From Prosthecobacter sp. (GTDB taxonomy: Bacteria; Verrucomicrobiota; Verrucomicrobiia; Verrucomicrobiales; Verrucomicrobiaceae), in contig NZ_JAXMIH010000023.1 in the NCBI RefSeq assembly GCF_034366625.1, forward strand, positions 310,001-374,000: a stretch of DNA of 64,000 nt, read 5' to 3'. The translations under genes were made by a program, and so were the position numbers. The notes under the pieces are model-generated. The model was given only the letters and a program-made list of their open reading frames with translations, ran no database searches and had not been told where the DNA came from. This document shows positions 1 through 8,271 of the stretch, in pieces (within the stretch, counting starts at the first letter, position 1; each line of letters begins with the position of its first letter).

Positions 1-1431
1 AATGCGGTCCACGATGATGGGGCCGTCGGCCGAACGTGTGTAGTAGCGTTCCATCAACGGCTTCATGTGCTCGGCACCGAGGGTGTGTTGCAGACGTTCG
101 GCGAGAGAACTGGAAGCGAGGAATTTTTTGAGCGCCTCCACGGCGGGCTTGGCCTCGGGCGGAGCATCGTCTTCCGCCATGACATGCGTCTGTAGTCCGC
201 TGGAAGGCGGGGCGGTCATCGGAGCGTGCGACTCTGCGTTCAACGCCGGTTTGGAGGGTACTTCGAGCAACGCGTCCGATGCTTGAGGCATTTTGGGTGT
301 GTCATCCACTGGCACTGCGGTTGCGACGGCAGGTTTGGGAGAACTGGCAGACCCGACTGTGGCAATTTCCTCGGGCGAGGCAGGTGGAGCCTTGGGTGGA
401 ATCGACTCCGTGGGGTCAAAACCGACCGTCATTGGCATCGGTTTCGGTTTGGTTTCCGCAGTGGATGACACAGAAGGGGGGGGGGCTGCTGTTTCCGGGC
501 CGGAGTTGTCGGACAGCCTGGGCGATGTGTCGGGCGCTGGATTAGAGATGAGTGGGGAGGTTGTGATCGTCGGAATGTGAGAATCTTCCTTGATGGGTTC
601 CTCTGTTCCATCACGACCTGCCAGGCTTGGGAAGATGCCAGGAAGATAGTCTTTCAGCAGAAAACCAACGAGGCCGAGGAATCCCAGCAGGAACATTGCG
701 GCGAAGGCGAGCCGAATGAAATTCGTCCCACGCGGCGCACGCAGACTGGCGATGCTGCGCCCTGCTGGAATTGGTGCGGCGGGAGCTGTGGAGGATGGTT
801 CTTGCCCGAGTGCCGCACCCAGGCTGAGGGAGGGAAGGCCACCTGTATGATGGAGAGGCTGAGTCACTGGGGAAACGGGTGCGGGCGGCACCTCTCTGCC
901 GAGGAGTGATGATCCTGGCAGTGTGCCAGCCATTCCACCCAAGCTGCCTGCGGGTATCATGTTCGGCAATGCGGGCGCGCCGGGGATCAGACGTGAGTGG
1001 TTGGGCAAACCACCTCCTGAACCTCCTGCGGGCGCATCGAGAGGATTGGGTGACGGGAATCCTGGGGATGGCGGAGTGGATGACCAAGGCATCTGGCCTG
1101 CGGCTCCACCGAGTGTGGCGGTGAGGGGCGGCTGTCCCGGAGCACGTTTTGGCGGCAGGCCTGTGCTTGGTGATGGCATGCCTGCACCTGCCATCCCTCC
1201 CATCAAGGGGGATTGGGGAGGAGGGGACCAAGCGGGCGGAGCCACAGGGGCTTGATCCGCCGCAGGTGCTTGGGGCCACTGTGGGGCCTGTAGCGCTACG
1301 GGTGCAGGTGTGGGCGAAGTAACTGTCTGTCCGCAACTGGGACATGGTCCTGAGACACCGGCCATATGAGCCGGTACCGTCAGAGTGGTGCGGCAGAATC
1401 CGCATTGGAACTGGAGCATGTCTGGGTTCAT
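1..1431 (-). CDS. Zinc-ribbon, proline-rich membrane protein, C-terminus cut off by window edge
   Basis: An open frame of 477 codons without a stop runs from an ATG at 1431 to the left edge, so the C-terminus is missing. The N-terminus carries a zinc-ribbon-like pair, CGFC at about residues 10-13 and CPSC at about 30-33. A long Pro/Gly/Ala/Met-rich linker follows, then one hydrophobic membrane segment (AAMFLLGFLGLVGFLL), then a second Pro/Thr/Ser-rich stretch and the start of a folded region (EALKKFLASSSLAERLQHTL). The function is unknown; proteins with a zinc ribbon, linker and one TM are common in Verrucomicrobia. An in-frame ATG at 1419 is an alternative start. The two genes upstream point the same way and also combine zinc-ribbon or TPM-like features, so the three may work together. 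A run of ten G at 476-485 lies inside the frame. Confidence 0.8.
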   Translation of the reverse strand, partial: MNPDMLQFQCGFCRTTLTVPAHMAGVSGPCPSCGQTVTSPTPAPVALQAPQWPQAPAADQAPVAPPAWSPPPQSPLMGGMAGAGMPSPSTGLPPKRAPGQPPLTATLGGAAGQMPWSSTPPSPGFPSPNPLDAPAGGSGGGLPNHSRLIPGAPALPNMIPAGSLGGMAGTLPGSSLLGREVPPAPVSPVTQPLHHTGGLPSLSLGAALGQEPSSTAPAAPIPAGRSIASLRAPRGTNFIRLAFAAMFLLGFLGLVGFLLKDYLPGIFPSLAGRDGTEEPIKEDSHIPTITTSPLISNPAPDTSPRLSDNSGPETAAPPPSVSSTAETKPKPMPMTVGFDPTESIPPKAPPASPEEIATVGSASSPKPAVATAVPVDDTPKMPQASDALLEVPSKPALNAESHAPMTAPPSSGLQTHVMAEDDAPPEAKPAVEALKKFLASSSLAERLQHTLGAEHMKPLMERYYTRSADGPIIVDRI

Positions 1432-1461
1432 CCCATCAAATCATTATGGTCAATTTCAGCA

Positions 1462-1489
1462 ATTATCATTCAAGGATTGGTTTTGACAA
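1462..1489 (-). promoter_or_regulatory. Candidate sigma-70-type promoter for the gene ending at the left edge
   Basis: On the minus strand TTGTCA (1489-1484) is followed after 16 bases by GATAAT (1467-1462), each one mismatch from the consensus hexamers. The -10 lies about 30 bases before the ATG at 1431. The region is AT-rich compared with its surroundings. This is only a pattern match; no transcription evidence is available. Confidence 0.4.
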
Positions 1490-1499
1490 ATTGAAGTTC

Positions 1500-1527
1500 T
1501 AAAAGTCTGGGCTGTGGAGGGTAGCCC
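1500..1527 (-). terminator. Weak possible terminator after the gene at 1541-2689
   Basis: On the minus strand a five-base stem GGGCT/AGCCC with a nine-base loop is followed by AGACTTTT. The stem is short, so this could be chance. Its place just after the stop at 1541 and before the candidate promoter makes it worth noting. Confidence 0.3.
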
Positions 1528-1540
1528 TAATGGCTGGAAA

Positions 1541-2689
1541 TCAGGCATATCGGATCATGCCTCCCCCTCCACCTGTAAAAGCACCCCCGAGCCGGGGAAC
1601 AGTTTCAGGTTCTGGCAGGATCCATACGCGGCTTTGCCGCCTGAGCCGCAAATGACGGTGAAATTGACGGCCTGCGACTCCTGCAACCCCGAGCATAAGC
1701 AGGCTCGCTGAACTCCAAATCACGATGAAAAGGACACTGGTGGTGTGTTGGACGGTTGTTTTCACTTCGGGCGTGACTTCCGCCAGAGGTTGGTCTTTGC
1801 CCACCTCAGTTGTGGGAGCAGTGCCAAGAGCTCTTTGCAGCCAGAACAGGCGTGTTGAGAGATGCACTGCGTAACGATGGAGCTGATCGTGGACATCGCT
1901 GGCCTGCAGGGCTTCGTGCAGGCATGCTTGTATCGTCTCGCTGAGGAACTCGGTGGAGGTTTGATCATGCACAGACTTGCTGACAAACAAGCGTGCTCTC
2001 CAAGGCTCGCCTAGCGGGTAAACCAGCAGGCTGGCATCTGTTTGGAGGAGACTCCCTGAGGCGATTTTCCCGAGTTCGGAACCCTCCGGCAGCTTGCAAT
2101 CATGAGCGATGATCAAAATGCTTAACTTAATGCGGGCATCACGGGCGTGGAACTCCAGGAAGCGCATCATGTCATGATTCTGCATTTCAGGGACAAGCAG
2201 ATCGGGGTCGATCAGGTATTCCTTCGGCAGAGCCTGAGCGCAGGCGGCTAAAAATTCGGGGGGAACCTCCTTTAGGGACGACAACGGGGTGGGTATCCGT
2301 GCGCTGTTTGTCTGGTTCTGGATGGGCTGGCCGAGGATGGATTCGGGCAGAAACAGCCGCATGTCCTCGGATCGCAGGCGGGGGGAGAGTTCGCCGTCCT
2401 GATTGTTGAAAAAATGATCTAGTCGCGGACCGCTGGACACTGGTGTGCGGAGCAACTCATTGATGTCGGTAATCGGTCCACCATTTCCAGGAAGCAGCAC
2501 GCCAGGGTCATTCGCCGACGGGAGGCTCTCGCGAAAGGCTCTGAGTTCTTGTTCGCTCCAGCGTGGAAGCGGCAGCGCGCCTTCTTCGGCTTTTTCAGCA
2601 TGCTGGGGCACATCAGCCGAGGTACTTGTACAGATCAGTGCAAGCAGCGTCAGAGCGAGAGAGGTGCAAAGCTGAAGTAAACGCTTCAT
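1541..2689 (-). CDS. Exported membrane protein, TPM-like, function unknown
   Basis: A protein of 382 residues. It starts with a clear signal peptide (MKRLLQLCTSLALTLLALIC). A central region of about 150-290 has alternating hydrophobic strands resembling the TPM (TLP18.3/Psb32/MOLO-1) fold, for example LSILIIAHDCKLPEG and ASLLVYPLGEPWRARLFVS. A single TM helix lies near 325-345 (VLFIVIWSSASLLMLGVAGV), followed by a basic segment and a glycine-rich tail GGAFTGGGGG. A Gly-rich end after a TM is typical of TPM-domain membrane proteins such as YgcG. The gene starts 19 bases after the stop of the TPM protein at 2709-3362 and is probably cotranscribed with it. The TPM assignment is from fold-like pattern only and is tentative. 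Confidence 0.75.
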   Translation of the reverse strand: MKRLLQLCTSLALTLLALICTSTSADVPQHAEKAEEGALPLPRWSEQELRAFRESLPSANDPGVLLPGNGGPITDINELLRTPVSSGPRLDHFFNNQDGELSPRLRSEDMRLFLPESILGQPIQNQTNSARIPTPLSSLKEVPPEFLAACAQALPKEYLIDPDLLVPEMQNHDMMRFLEFHARDARIKLSILIIAHDCKLPEGSELGKIASGSLLQTDASLLVYPLGEPWRARLFVSKSVHDQTSTEFLSETIQACLHEALQASDVHDQLHRYAVHLSTRLFWLQRALGTAPTTEVGKDQPLAEVTPEVKTTVQHTTSVLFIVIWSSASLLMLGVAGVAGRQFHRHLRLRRQSRVWILPEPETVPRLGGAFTGGGGGMIRYA

Positions 2690-2708
2690 TTGGCTGAAGG
2701 GTGCTGGA

Positions 2709-3362
2709 TCATAACCTCGTGTTGGAAAAGCCTGCGAGGGGTCGTGATGCAGGCTTGTGGCCTCCGCGCAGTGGCTGCAGCCCCATGTCGGGGCTCACTC
2801 CCGCCGCCGTGGTGACATCGGGTTTCCAAGCCATGGCATGCGCGTGTTTTCTTAGCACTTCGCCACAGCGGGTGCTGGCGGCTTCGATTGCCATGCCAAA
2901 GGCACCCTTGTTCAGGTGGGTTCCAGCGGTTTGCAAAGTACGAGTGATAAAACCGTCTCCAAACCATTTCTCGATAGCATATCCCAGAGTGATGCTGGCA
3001 GTTTGCGCGGAAGGATCCACCACCAGCACGATCCCAAAGTCATTTCGTCGGCTGACGGAGTGCGTGTTGAAGGCACCTTGGTTCAGCAGCCAGAAGCCCA
3101 GTTCGGCGACACTCAAGCCGCTGGGGAGCACACCTAGGTAAGCGGCAAAAAAAGCTTGTGGAAAGCTTCTTTCAAAATTATCCAAAATGATCTCAATCTT
3201 TCGAGATTCCTCCAATCGCAGGCAGTGGGCTGCGTCCGTGATACGCTCCAGCCTAACCCATTGATTTCCAAGATAGCTATGGAGCAGCGTGGCGGAAAAA
3301 CCACACGCAGGGCAGGTGTTCTGTTGGGGGAAAACACGTGCGCGGCAACGTGGACAGTTCAT
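2709..3362 (-). CDS. Zinc ribbon plus TPM-domain protein
   Basis: A protein of 217 residues. It begins with a zinc ribbon, CPRC at 3-6 and CPAC at 17-20. From about residue 50 to 190 it has the features of a TPM domain (TLP18.3/Psb32/MOLO-1 family): an amphipathic helix with F-P-Q, a strand reading FWLLNQGAF, then NDFGIVLVVDPSAQTASITLGY and a following helix. In plants Psb32/TLP18.3 acts in photosystem II repair, while bacterial TPM proteins are mostly of unknown role. No signal peptide is visible, so the protein is probably cytoplasmic or peripheral. It is the first gene of a leftward group of three, and the ATG at 3362 is the only sensible start because the first Cys is residue 3. Confidence 0.8.
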   Translation of the reverse strand: MNCPRCRARVFPQQNTCPACGFSATLLHSYLGNQWVRLERITDAAHCLRLEESRKIEIILDNFERSFPQAFFAAYLGVLPSGLSVAELGFWLLNQGAFNTHSVSRRNDFGIVLVVDPSAQTASITLGYAIEKWFGDGFITRTLQTAGTHLNKGAFGMAIEAASTRCGEVLRKHAHAMAWKPDVTTAAGVSPDMGLQPLRGGHKPASRPLAGFSNTRL

Positions 3363-3549
3363 GTGTCTAGAATATATGGAATATACAGTTAATCAAGCCC
3401 TATTTCCTCACTCATGGCACAGAAAAAATGTTTACACCGCAGAGCCTTTGTGGTGTAACTAATATTGATTCAACAAATAAAAAACGAACGCGGATTCTTT
3501 CCTGCTTTCCAACACCGAACTCAAGGTTCAAAATTTTCATTCATCGATC

Positions 3550-5100
3550 ATGAAGCTCGCCTCCACCATCGCCATCCTCGGCAGTCTGCTGACAGCCGGT
3601 TCCATCCATGCCAAATGGTCCCGCATTCCAATCATCAAGGAGCGCCCGGTGGATATTGCGATTAGCGGGCCTCATAGCAACGCTTCGTTGGACAGTTCCT
3701 CGGGTTTTGGACAGGCGGATGCAGTTTTGTCCGATGACATCACCGCGCCTGCCACGGTCTCTGCTGGCAAGAGCTTTGTGGTCATCAACTTGGGCAAACC
3801 AGTGTTGATCTCTCAGTCATCCTTTGTGAATGATGGTATTGAAGGGCGGGCCACACTCTCTGCCAGCGCCGATAAAAAGGGCTGGGCAGTGCTCGAAGAG
3901 AAAGTTTTCTCGGCTGCGGATCGCACCGTGGAGTTCAAATTTGCCGGCATGCAGGCCAAATTCATCAAGCTTGAGCTGGCTCTCTCCAAAGGCGGCATGA
4001 TACGGGCGTTGCACTTTTTTGGTGGCCAGACGGACAAAGGCTATGCCGTGAAACAGGATAAAGAGGGCAAGCAGGGCAAGCCCATGGATCTGATCGGTGG
4101 CCTTGGTGGCGCTCGCGTCATTTACGCAGCACCCAAGCCCGCCAACGGGCTCGACACAGCGGTCACCTACAACAAATTTTCCTTCCCCGAGTCCGATGAG
4201 AAGTATCGCACAGTCATTTACGACTTTGGGCAGCTTCGCATTCTGAATGAATTTGCTTCGGTGCATTCTCCTAGACCAGTGCGCTTCGAGGTGTTCGCAT
4301 TTGATAATCTGCCGGAAAAAGAAGACTGGCGCGGTCGTCTGGCCTTTGATCCGACCGAATTCAATGCCAAATCGCCTGTGGCGGTCGCGGAGGACACTCG
4401 TGGTTCGGGTTCTCTGAAGGTCAAGCCTGCCAAGCCTGTCAAAACCCGTTACTTGGCGCTTCGCTGGGAGCCGGAGTTCAATCCGCCTGATTTCCAGGCT
4501 ACCGGTTCCTCAACGGGCAATGTCATCAACATCGTCACCACCAACACCGTCATAATCAACAATTCCGATGGCACTCAAACGGTGGTCGAGGTGACTGTCA
4601 CAGACGCTTATGGCGCGGGTGCTGGCAGCAGCGACGTGACGGGTGACAATGCCCTGCAAATACAATCTCAGAATGGTGCTTCTCAGAACGATAATTCCGT
4701 CATTAAAACCACTGTTATGAGCGCGCCTGATCCTGTGACCGGGGAGCGTTCGGTGCTCAGTGTAACAGAGCAGACGGGCACCACAACCGTGACTCAAACT
4801 AACAACTCTGACGGCGGCACGACCACGGTAACGGAAACAGAAAACAGCGATGGTTCTTCCACCACCATGACCGAAACCACGGATGGGAATGGAAACACGA
4901 CCACCACTGTGACCAATGAGGATGCACAGAACAATGAAACTGGTTCAGCTACTACCACCAGCACCGATGGTGGAACCACGCAGACTACCACGAGCAGTGA
5001 TGGCAACCTTGGTGCGGGTAATACCCCCAACCCAAGTAACAATACGCCTGGAACCCCGGGTAACGGCGGTGGCACGTCGGTCGGTTCTGCTCCCCCTTGA
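3550..5100 (+). CDS. Secreted protein with discoidin-like N-terminus and Thr/Ser/Asn-rich tail
   Basis: A protein of 516 residues with a signal peptide (MKLASTIAILGSLLTAGSIHA). Residues about 25-150 look like a carbohydrate-binding discoidin (F5/8 type C) fold: conserved strands around DAVLSDDITAPAT, FVVINLGKPVLIS and a FIKLELAL strand. A second similar beta-rich region follows at about 195-335. From about 345 the sequence becomes strongly biased to Thr, Ser, Asn and Gly (TTTVTQTNNSDGGTTTVTET and similar), ending in a Pro/Gly/Asn-rich tail. Such tails are typical of exported, possibly glycosylated surface proteins. A strong terminator follows at 5122-5160, so this is a single-gene unit divergent from the TPM genes. 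The substrate is unknown. Confidence 0.8.
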   Translation: MKLASTIAILGSLLTAGSIHAKWSRIPIIKERPVDIAISGPHSNASLDSSSGFGQADAVLSDDITAPATVSAGKSFVVINLGKPVLISQSSFVNDGIEGRATLSASADKKGWAVLEEKVFSAADRTVEFKFAGMQAKFIKLELALSKGGMIRALHFFGGQTDKGYAVKQDKEGKQGKPMDLIGGLGGARVIYAAPKPANGLDTAVTYNKFSFPESDEKYRTVIYDFGQLRILNEFASVHSPRPVRFEVFAFDNLPEKEDWRGRLAFDPTEFNAKSPVAVAEDTRGSGSLKVKPAKPVKTRYLALRWEPEFNPPDFQATGSSTGNVINIVTTNTVIINNSDGTQTVVEVTVTDAYGAGAGSSDVTGDNALQIQSQNGASQNDNSVIKTTVMSAPDPVTGERSVLSVTEQTGTTTVTQTNNSDGGTTTVTETENSDGSSTTMTETTDGNGNTTTTVTNEDAQNNETGSATTTSTDGGTTQTTTSSDGNLGAGNTPNPSNNTPGTPGNGGGTSVGSAPP

Positions 5101-5121
5101 TTCAACGGTCAAGTTTCTTTC

Positions 5122-5160
5122 AACTCCCCGCGCTGGTGACACAGATGCGGGGAGTTTTTG
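5122..5160 (+). terminator. Rho-independent terminator
   Basis: A perfect ten-base stem (AACTCCCCGC at 5122-5131 with GCGGGGAGTT at 5147-5156) encloses a 15-base loop and is followed by TTTTTG on the plus strand. It lies 21 bases after the stop of the 3550-5100 gene. Confidence 0.85.
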
Positions 5161-5200
5161 TTTCAAATCGGGAGTGATCTTGCCGCCCCGGTTTCCTTGT

Positions 5201-5677
5201 TTACCCACACGCAGGGCACAGTCCGTAGAACTCCAGCTCATGGTAGAGCTTGCGGAAGCCGGACTGCTTCTCGATTTGCTTCTCCAGCGCCTCGACGGGG
5301 CAGGAGATGTCCAGCCGTTGGATACGGCCGCACTGCGTGCAGATGAGGTAATCGTCGTGTTGGCCGGGCTGGAGCAGTGTGTAGTAAGTGCTGCGGTCGT
5401 GCAGACCCAGGCGGCGGATGAATCCCAGCTCCTCCAGCTTGATCAGCACGCGATAGACCGTGGCCTTGTCCGCGCCGCTGGTCAGATCGGGTGATTCCGC
5501 GATGTCCGCCAGGGAGAGCGGCTGGTGCGTGGAAACGAGAATGGAGAGAATGTTCTCCAGCGCTTTGGTGCGCCGCAATCCGGCTTCACGTGCGCGTTCC
5601 AGCAACGTGGCGGCAAGCTCGATCGCCGAATCCGTGTCGTGATGGCGGCAGGTGGCGGAGTGATGATGGTGAAGCAT
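5201..5677 (-). CDS. Fur-family metal-responsive transcriptional repressor
   Basis: A protein of 158 residues with Fur superfamily architecture. A winged-helix DNA-binding domain is at about 20-100 (ADKATVYRVLIKLEELGFIRR), and a metal-binding dimerisation domain follows. It has two CxxC pairs, CTQC near residue 114 and CPAC at the very end, as in the structural zinc site of Fur, Zur and PerR. The usual HHDH motif is here QHDD (GQHDDYLICTQCG). The N-terminus is unusual in being His-rich (MLHHHHSATCRHHD). I cannot assign iron, zinc or peroxide sensing from sequence. The gene lies 24 bases after the esterase at 5702-6652 and may share its transcript. It could also be a Zur, given the Cys pairs and His tail. 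Confidence 0.88.
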   Translation of the reverse strand: MLHHHHSATCRHHDTDSAIELAATLLERAREAGLRRTKALENILSILVSTHQPLSLADIAESPDLTSGADKATVYRVLIKLEELGFIRRLGLHDRSTYYTLLQPGQHDDYLICTQCGRIQRLDISCPVEALEKQIEKQSGFRKLYHELEFYGLCPACG

Positions 5678-5701
5678 TGCGTCGCTTGCCGTTCGCGGTT
5701 C

Positions 5702-6652
5702 TCAGTTCGGCGTTGCTGCAGTTTTTTTCTGCTGAAACAGCCATTCATGCAGGTCCGTTCGCGGATAAACAAGCCCCGTGATGCCATGACCAGCGCCTTC
5801 GAGTTCCGTGTATTTCATGAGTTCGCCTCCCGCCTGCTTCACCGCCTCCACGATCACACGCGAGCGCTCGACTGGCACCATGTCGTCTTTGTCGCCGTGG
5901 AAGACCCAGAACGGCGTCTGCTTCAAAATCTCCGCGCTTTTGACATCACCCCCGCCACACAGCGGCACGCAGGCGGCAAACACCTGCGGATACTTCGCGG
6001 CGATGCTGAAGGTGCCAAAGCCGCCCATCGACGAACCAGTGAGATAAAGCCGGTTCTCGTCAATCGGCAGGTGATCCGTGAGATCGGCAATGAGCGCGAG
6101 CAGCTTGTCCGCCACCTCGTTCTTCCAGCCGATCTCCAAGGAAGGACACTGTGGAGCGAGCAAAAAACACGGACGCTCGGCCTGATTGTCCTCGGTGGTC
6201 AGCACTTTGGGAGAACCGCCGAGCTGCGATTCGTTGTCGGTGCCGCTCTGGCCTGAACCATGCAGCCAGATGACGATGGGATAGCGCTTGGTGGCATCGA
6301 GCTTGGGATTGCCCCAAAGCTGGTAGTTCAGGCCCTGCTTCGAGACGCCTTTGACGAACTGCCCTGTCACCTTCTCTGCATAAACACCCTCCTTCAGCCC
6401 CGCATCACGGCGTTTCTCACGCAGCAGACCTCGAATGTAGTCTTGATCCTCCTTTGAGAGCCGGTCCAGCGGCAGACGGTACTGATTGAAGTTGCTCCGG
6501 TGGCGAATTTTGACCTCCTTGTCGGTGAACTCAATGAGGTCGCCTTGAAACTTCGATTTCCCGTCGCTGGAAGTCCACTCACGCGGTGGATTGGCGGCCT
6601 GTGCGCTGGAAAACAGCAAGCCGAGGGCAAGGAGGCGAAGAAACGCATTCAT
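5702..6652 (-). CDS. Exported SHD1-domain alpha/beta-hydrolase (esterase-like)
   Basis: A protein of 316 residues. It has a signal peptide (MNAFLRLLALGLLFSSAQA) and then a small domain at about 22-75 (REWTSSDGKSKFQG to LSKEDQDYI) matching the SLA1 homology domain 1 type found in many planctomycete and verrucomicrobial exported proteins. An alpha/beta-hydrolase fold of the dienelactone hydrolase/phospholipase type follows: oxyanion loop LHGSGQSG, nucleophile elbow GSSMGG, acid in HGDKDDMVPVERS and catalytic His in GAGHGI. All triad members are present. It is probably a periplasmic esterase; the substrate is unknown. It lies between the LRR protein (54 bases upstream) and fur. Confidence 0.88.
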   Translation of the reverse strand: MNAFLRLLALGLLFSSAQAANPPREWTSSDGKSKFQGDLIEFTDKEVKIRHRSNFNQYRLPLDRLSKEDQDYIRGLLREKRRDAGLKEGVYAEKVTGQFVKGVSKQGLNYQLWGNPKLDATKRYPIVIWLHGSGQSGTDNESQLGGSPKVLTTEDNQAERPCFLLAPQCPSLEIGWKNEVADKLLALIADLTDHLPIDENRLYLTGSSMGGFGTFSIAAKYPQVFAACVPLCGGGDVKSAEILKQTPFWVFHGDKDDMVPVERSRVIVEAVKQAGGELMKYTELEGAGHGITGLVYPRTDLHEWLFQQKKTAATPN

Positions 6653-6706
6653 GCCCCATGCTAAGCCGTGCCTGCCCTCAGCGGCAAGAATTTTGCACGC
6701 CCACTT

Positions 6707-7849
6707 TCACGGCGTGATACGCGCCCCGGCCTTCTTCATCTCATCCACCAGTTTCTTCGAGGCCTCGTCGATGGCATTGCCGTCGATGAAGATCTGGCAG
6801 TAGGGCGCCCATTCACGCGCACCGTCGTTGTCCTTCTTCCACATGCGGTGCAGCGGCGCGAGGTCGGTGATCTTGTTGTTCTCCAAAAACAAAAACTGCA
6901 GCTCCGTCAGTGGCTCCAGCGGTGAGATGTCCGTCACGCCGTTGCCCTTGAGTGAAAGCATGGAAAGCCACTTCATGCCGCCGATGCCAGCGAGGTTCGT
7001 CACTTGATTGCCTTCGAGATAAAGCGTCCACACTTTCGGCAACTTGAACAACGGCGTCGCATCCTTGATCTGGTTGCCCGCCAAGTAGAGCGACGTGAGC
7101 GCCTGGATGCCGCCCAGCGCAGAAACATCCGTCACCTTGTTCCCCGTGAGTTCGATGTATTGCAGCGCCTTGCACGCCGCCAGCGGTGCGATGTCGCTGA
7201 TCTGATTGTTCGACACATCGAGGAACTGCAAACGCTCCAGCCCTTTGATCGGGGCCAGATTCGTGATCTGGTTCTCTGGCAGTGTCAGCGACGCCAGCGC
7301 GGTGCATTTTTCGAGACCGGCGAGATCCTTGATGCCCGCTTTCTTGCCTTCGATGATCGAAACCGTTGCCACATCTTCGGCAGTCAGCACCTCCTGGTTG
7401 TCACGCTTCGCGAATACCTGCTTCCGCACTGCGGCTTCGAGCGCCTTGTCGGGGAAAACCGCGACCGGCTTCGGCGGTGGTGGCTTGGGTGCCGCAGCGG
7501 GAGCGGGTGTTGCAGGCTTCGGTGCTGGAGTCGCGGGCTTGGCCGGTGGTGTGGCCGGTTTCGCAGCGGTAGGTGTTGGCGTGGCAGGCTTGGCTGTGGC
7601 GGGTGCTGGCGACGGTGTAGCAGTTTTGGCGGGAACTGAGGCAGGCTTCGTTTCTGGTTTTGCCGGAGGAGTGGCAGGCGCAGGAGCCGGTTTCGTTTCC
7701 ACCTTTGCTGGGGCTACTGGAGCGGGCTTGGGGGCCGCAGCAGGTGCCGGAGGCGGTGTGGCAGGCTTCGCAGGAGCCGCCACAGGCTTGGTATCCTGGG
7801 CGTGAAGACTGAGGGCGAGCAGCGCGGGAAGAACGAGACGAAGTTTCAT
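6707..7849 (-). CDS. Exported leucine-rich-repeat protein with Pro/Ala/Lys-rich stalk
   Basis: A protein of 380 residues. A signal peptide (MKLRLVLPALLALSLHAQ) is followed by about 110 residues of low-complexity Pro/Ala/Lys/Thr repeats (KPATPAPKPATPAP type), probably an extended stalk. Residues about 135-345 contain six or seven 22-residue leucine-rich repeats of the internalin/SDS22 type (LxxLxxLxLxxNQIxDxxPL, e.g. LERLQFLDVSNNQISDIAPL). An internalin-like cap region precedes the repeats. Such proteins bind other proteins, but the partner is unknown. The repeat DNA also reads open on the opposite strand, which I treat as shadow. Confidence 0.85.
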   Translation of the reverse strand: MKLRLVLPALLALSLHAQDTKPVAAPAKPATPPPAPAAAPKPAPVAPAKVETKPAPAPATPPAKPETKPASVPAKTATPSPAPATAKPATPTPTAAKPATPPAKPATPAPKPATPAPAAAPKPPPPKPVAVFPDKALEAAVRKQVFAKRDNQEVLTAEDVATVSIIEGKKAGIKDLAGLEKCTALASLTLPENQITNLAPIKGLERLQFLDVSNNQISDIAPLAACKALQYIELTGNKVTDVSALGGIQALTSLYLAGNQIKDATPLFKLPKVWTLYLEGNQVTNLAGIGGMKWLSMLSLKGNGVTDISPLEPLTELQFLFLENNKITDLAPLHRMWKKDNDGAREWAPYCQIFIDGNAIDEASKKLVDEMKKAGARITP

Positions 7850-7893
7850 GGCTATGGGGATGCTACTGCCATCATACGCAGAACGCAGGTTGC

Positions 7894-8208
7894 ATGTTTA
7901 GCAAAATTCGCCTCTCTCTTGCGCTCATGGTCAACGTCATCGTCATCCTTGAGATCGATCCGCAGCAGATCGACGAATTCCTCGCCGTCATTCTCGAAAA
8001 CGCCACCGCCTCGCGCCAGGAACCCGGCTGCCTGCGCTTTGAAGTCAGCCGCGACAACACCCAGTTGAATCTCTTCGCCCTCAGCGAGAGCTACGTTGAT
8101 CAAGCCGCTTTCGATTTGCACTACACGACTCCGCACGTCGCCAAATGGCGCGAGAAAGGCCCTGGCTTCGTCCTCAAGCGCTGGGCGGTCAAAGGCCCGG
8201 TGCTGTGA
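7894..8208 (+). CDS. ABM-domain (antibiotic biosynthesis monooxygenase-like) small protein
   Basis: A protein of 104 residues, or 93 if it starts at the in-frame ATG at 7927. The core reads MVNVIVILEIDPQQIDEFLA, then QEPGCLRFEVSRD, FALSESYVDQAAFDLHYTTP and HVAKWRE. This is the dimeric alpha/beta ferredoxin-like ABM fold, as in E. coli YgiN quinol monooxygenase. The PGCLRFEV and HxxxPH-like (HYTTPHVAKW) signatures are typical. Family members act on quinols, or are autoinducer-related like LsrG. It stands alone between two leftward genes. The later ATG fits the usual family N-terminus better. Confidence 0.85.
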   Translation: MFSKIRLSLALMVNVIVILEIDPQQIDEFLAVILENATASRQEPGCLRFEVSRDNTQLNLFALSESYVDQAAFDLHYTTPHVAKWREKGPGFVLKRWAVKGPVL

Positions 8209-8220
8209 CAAAGTTGTCCA

Positions 8221-8267
8221 GTTGCTGTGCAACTGGAGTCTGGGACGGCATCCCGTTGCACAGCAAC
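8221..8267. repeat. Inverted repeat between convergent genes
   Basis: Thirteen bases GTTGCTGTGCAAC (8221-8233) are the exact reverse complement of GTTGCACAGCAAC (8255-8267), with 21 bases between them. Each arm is itself partly palindromic. It lies between the stop of the ABM gene (+) and the stop of the tolC-like gene (-). It could be a bidirectional terminator without a U-run, or a REP-like intergenic repeat. Confidence 0.7.
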
Positions 8268-8271
8268 GGGG

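Noticed and set aside
611..1405. Minus-strand open frame of 264 codons
   Set aside because: It lies in another frame of the zinc-ribbon protein that starts at 1431. The latter has the CxxC pairs and a membrane segment, so it is the real gene.
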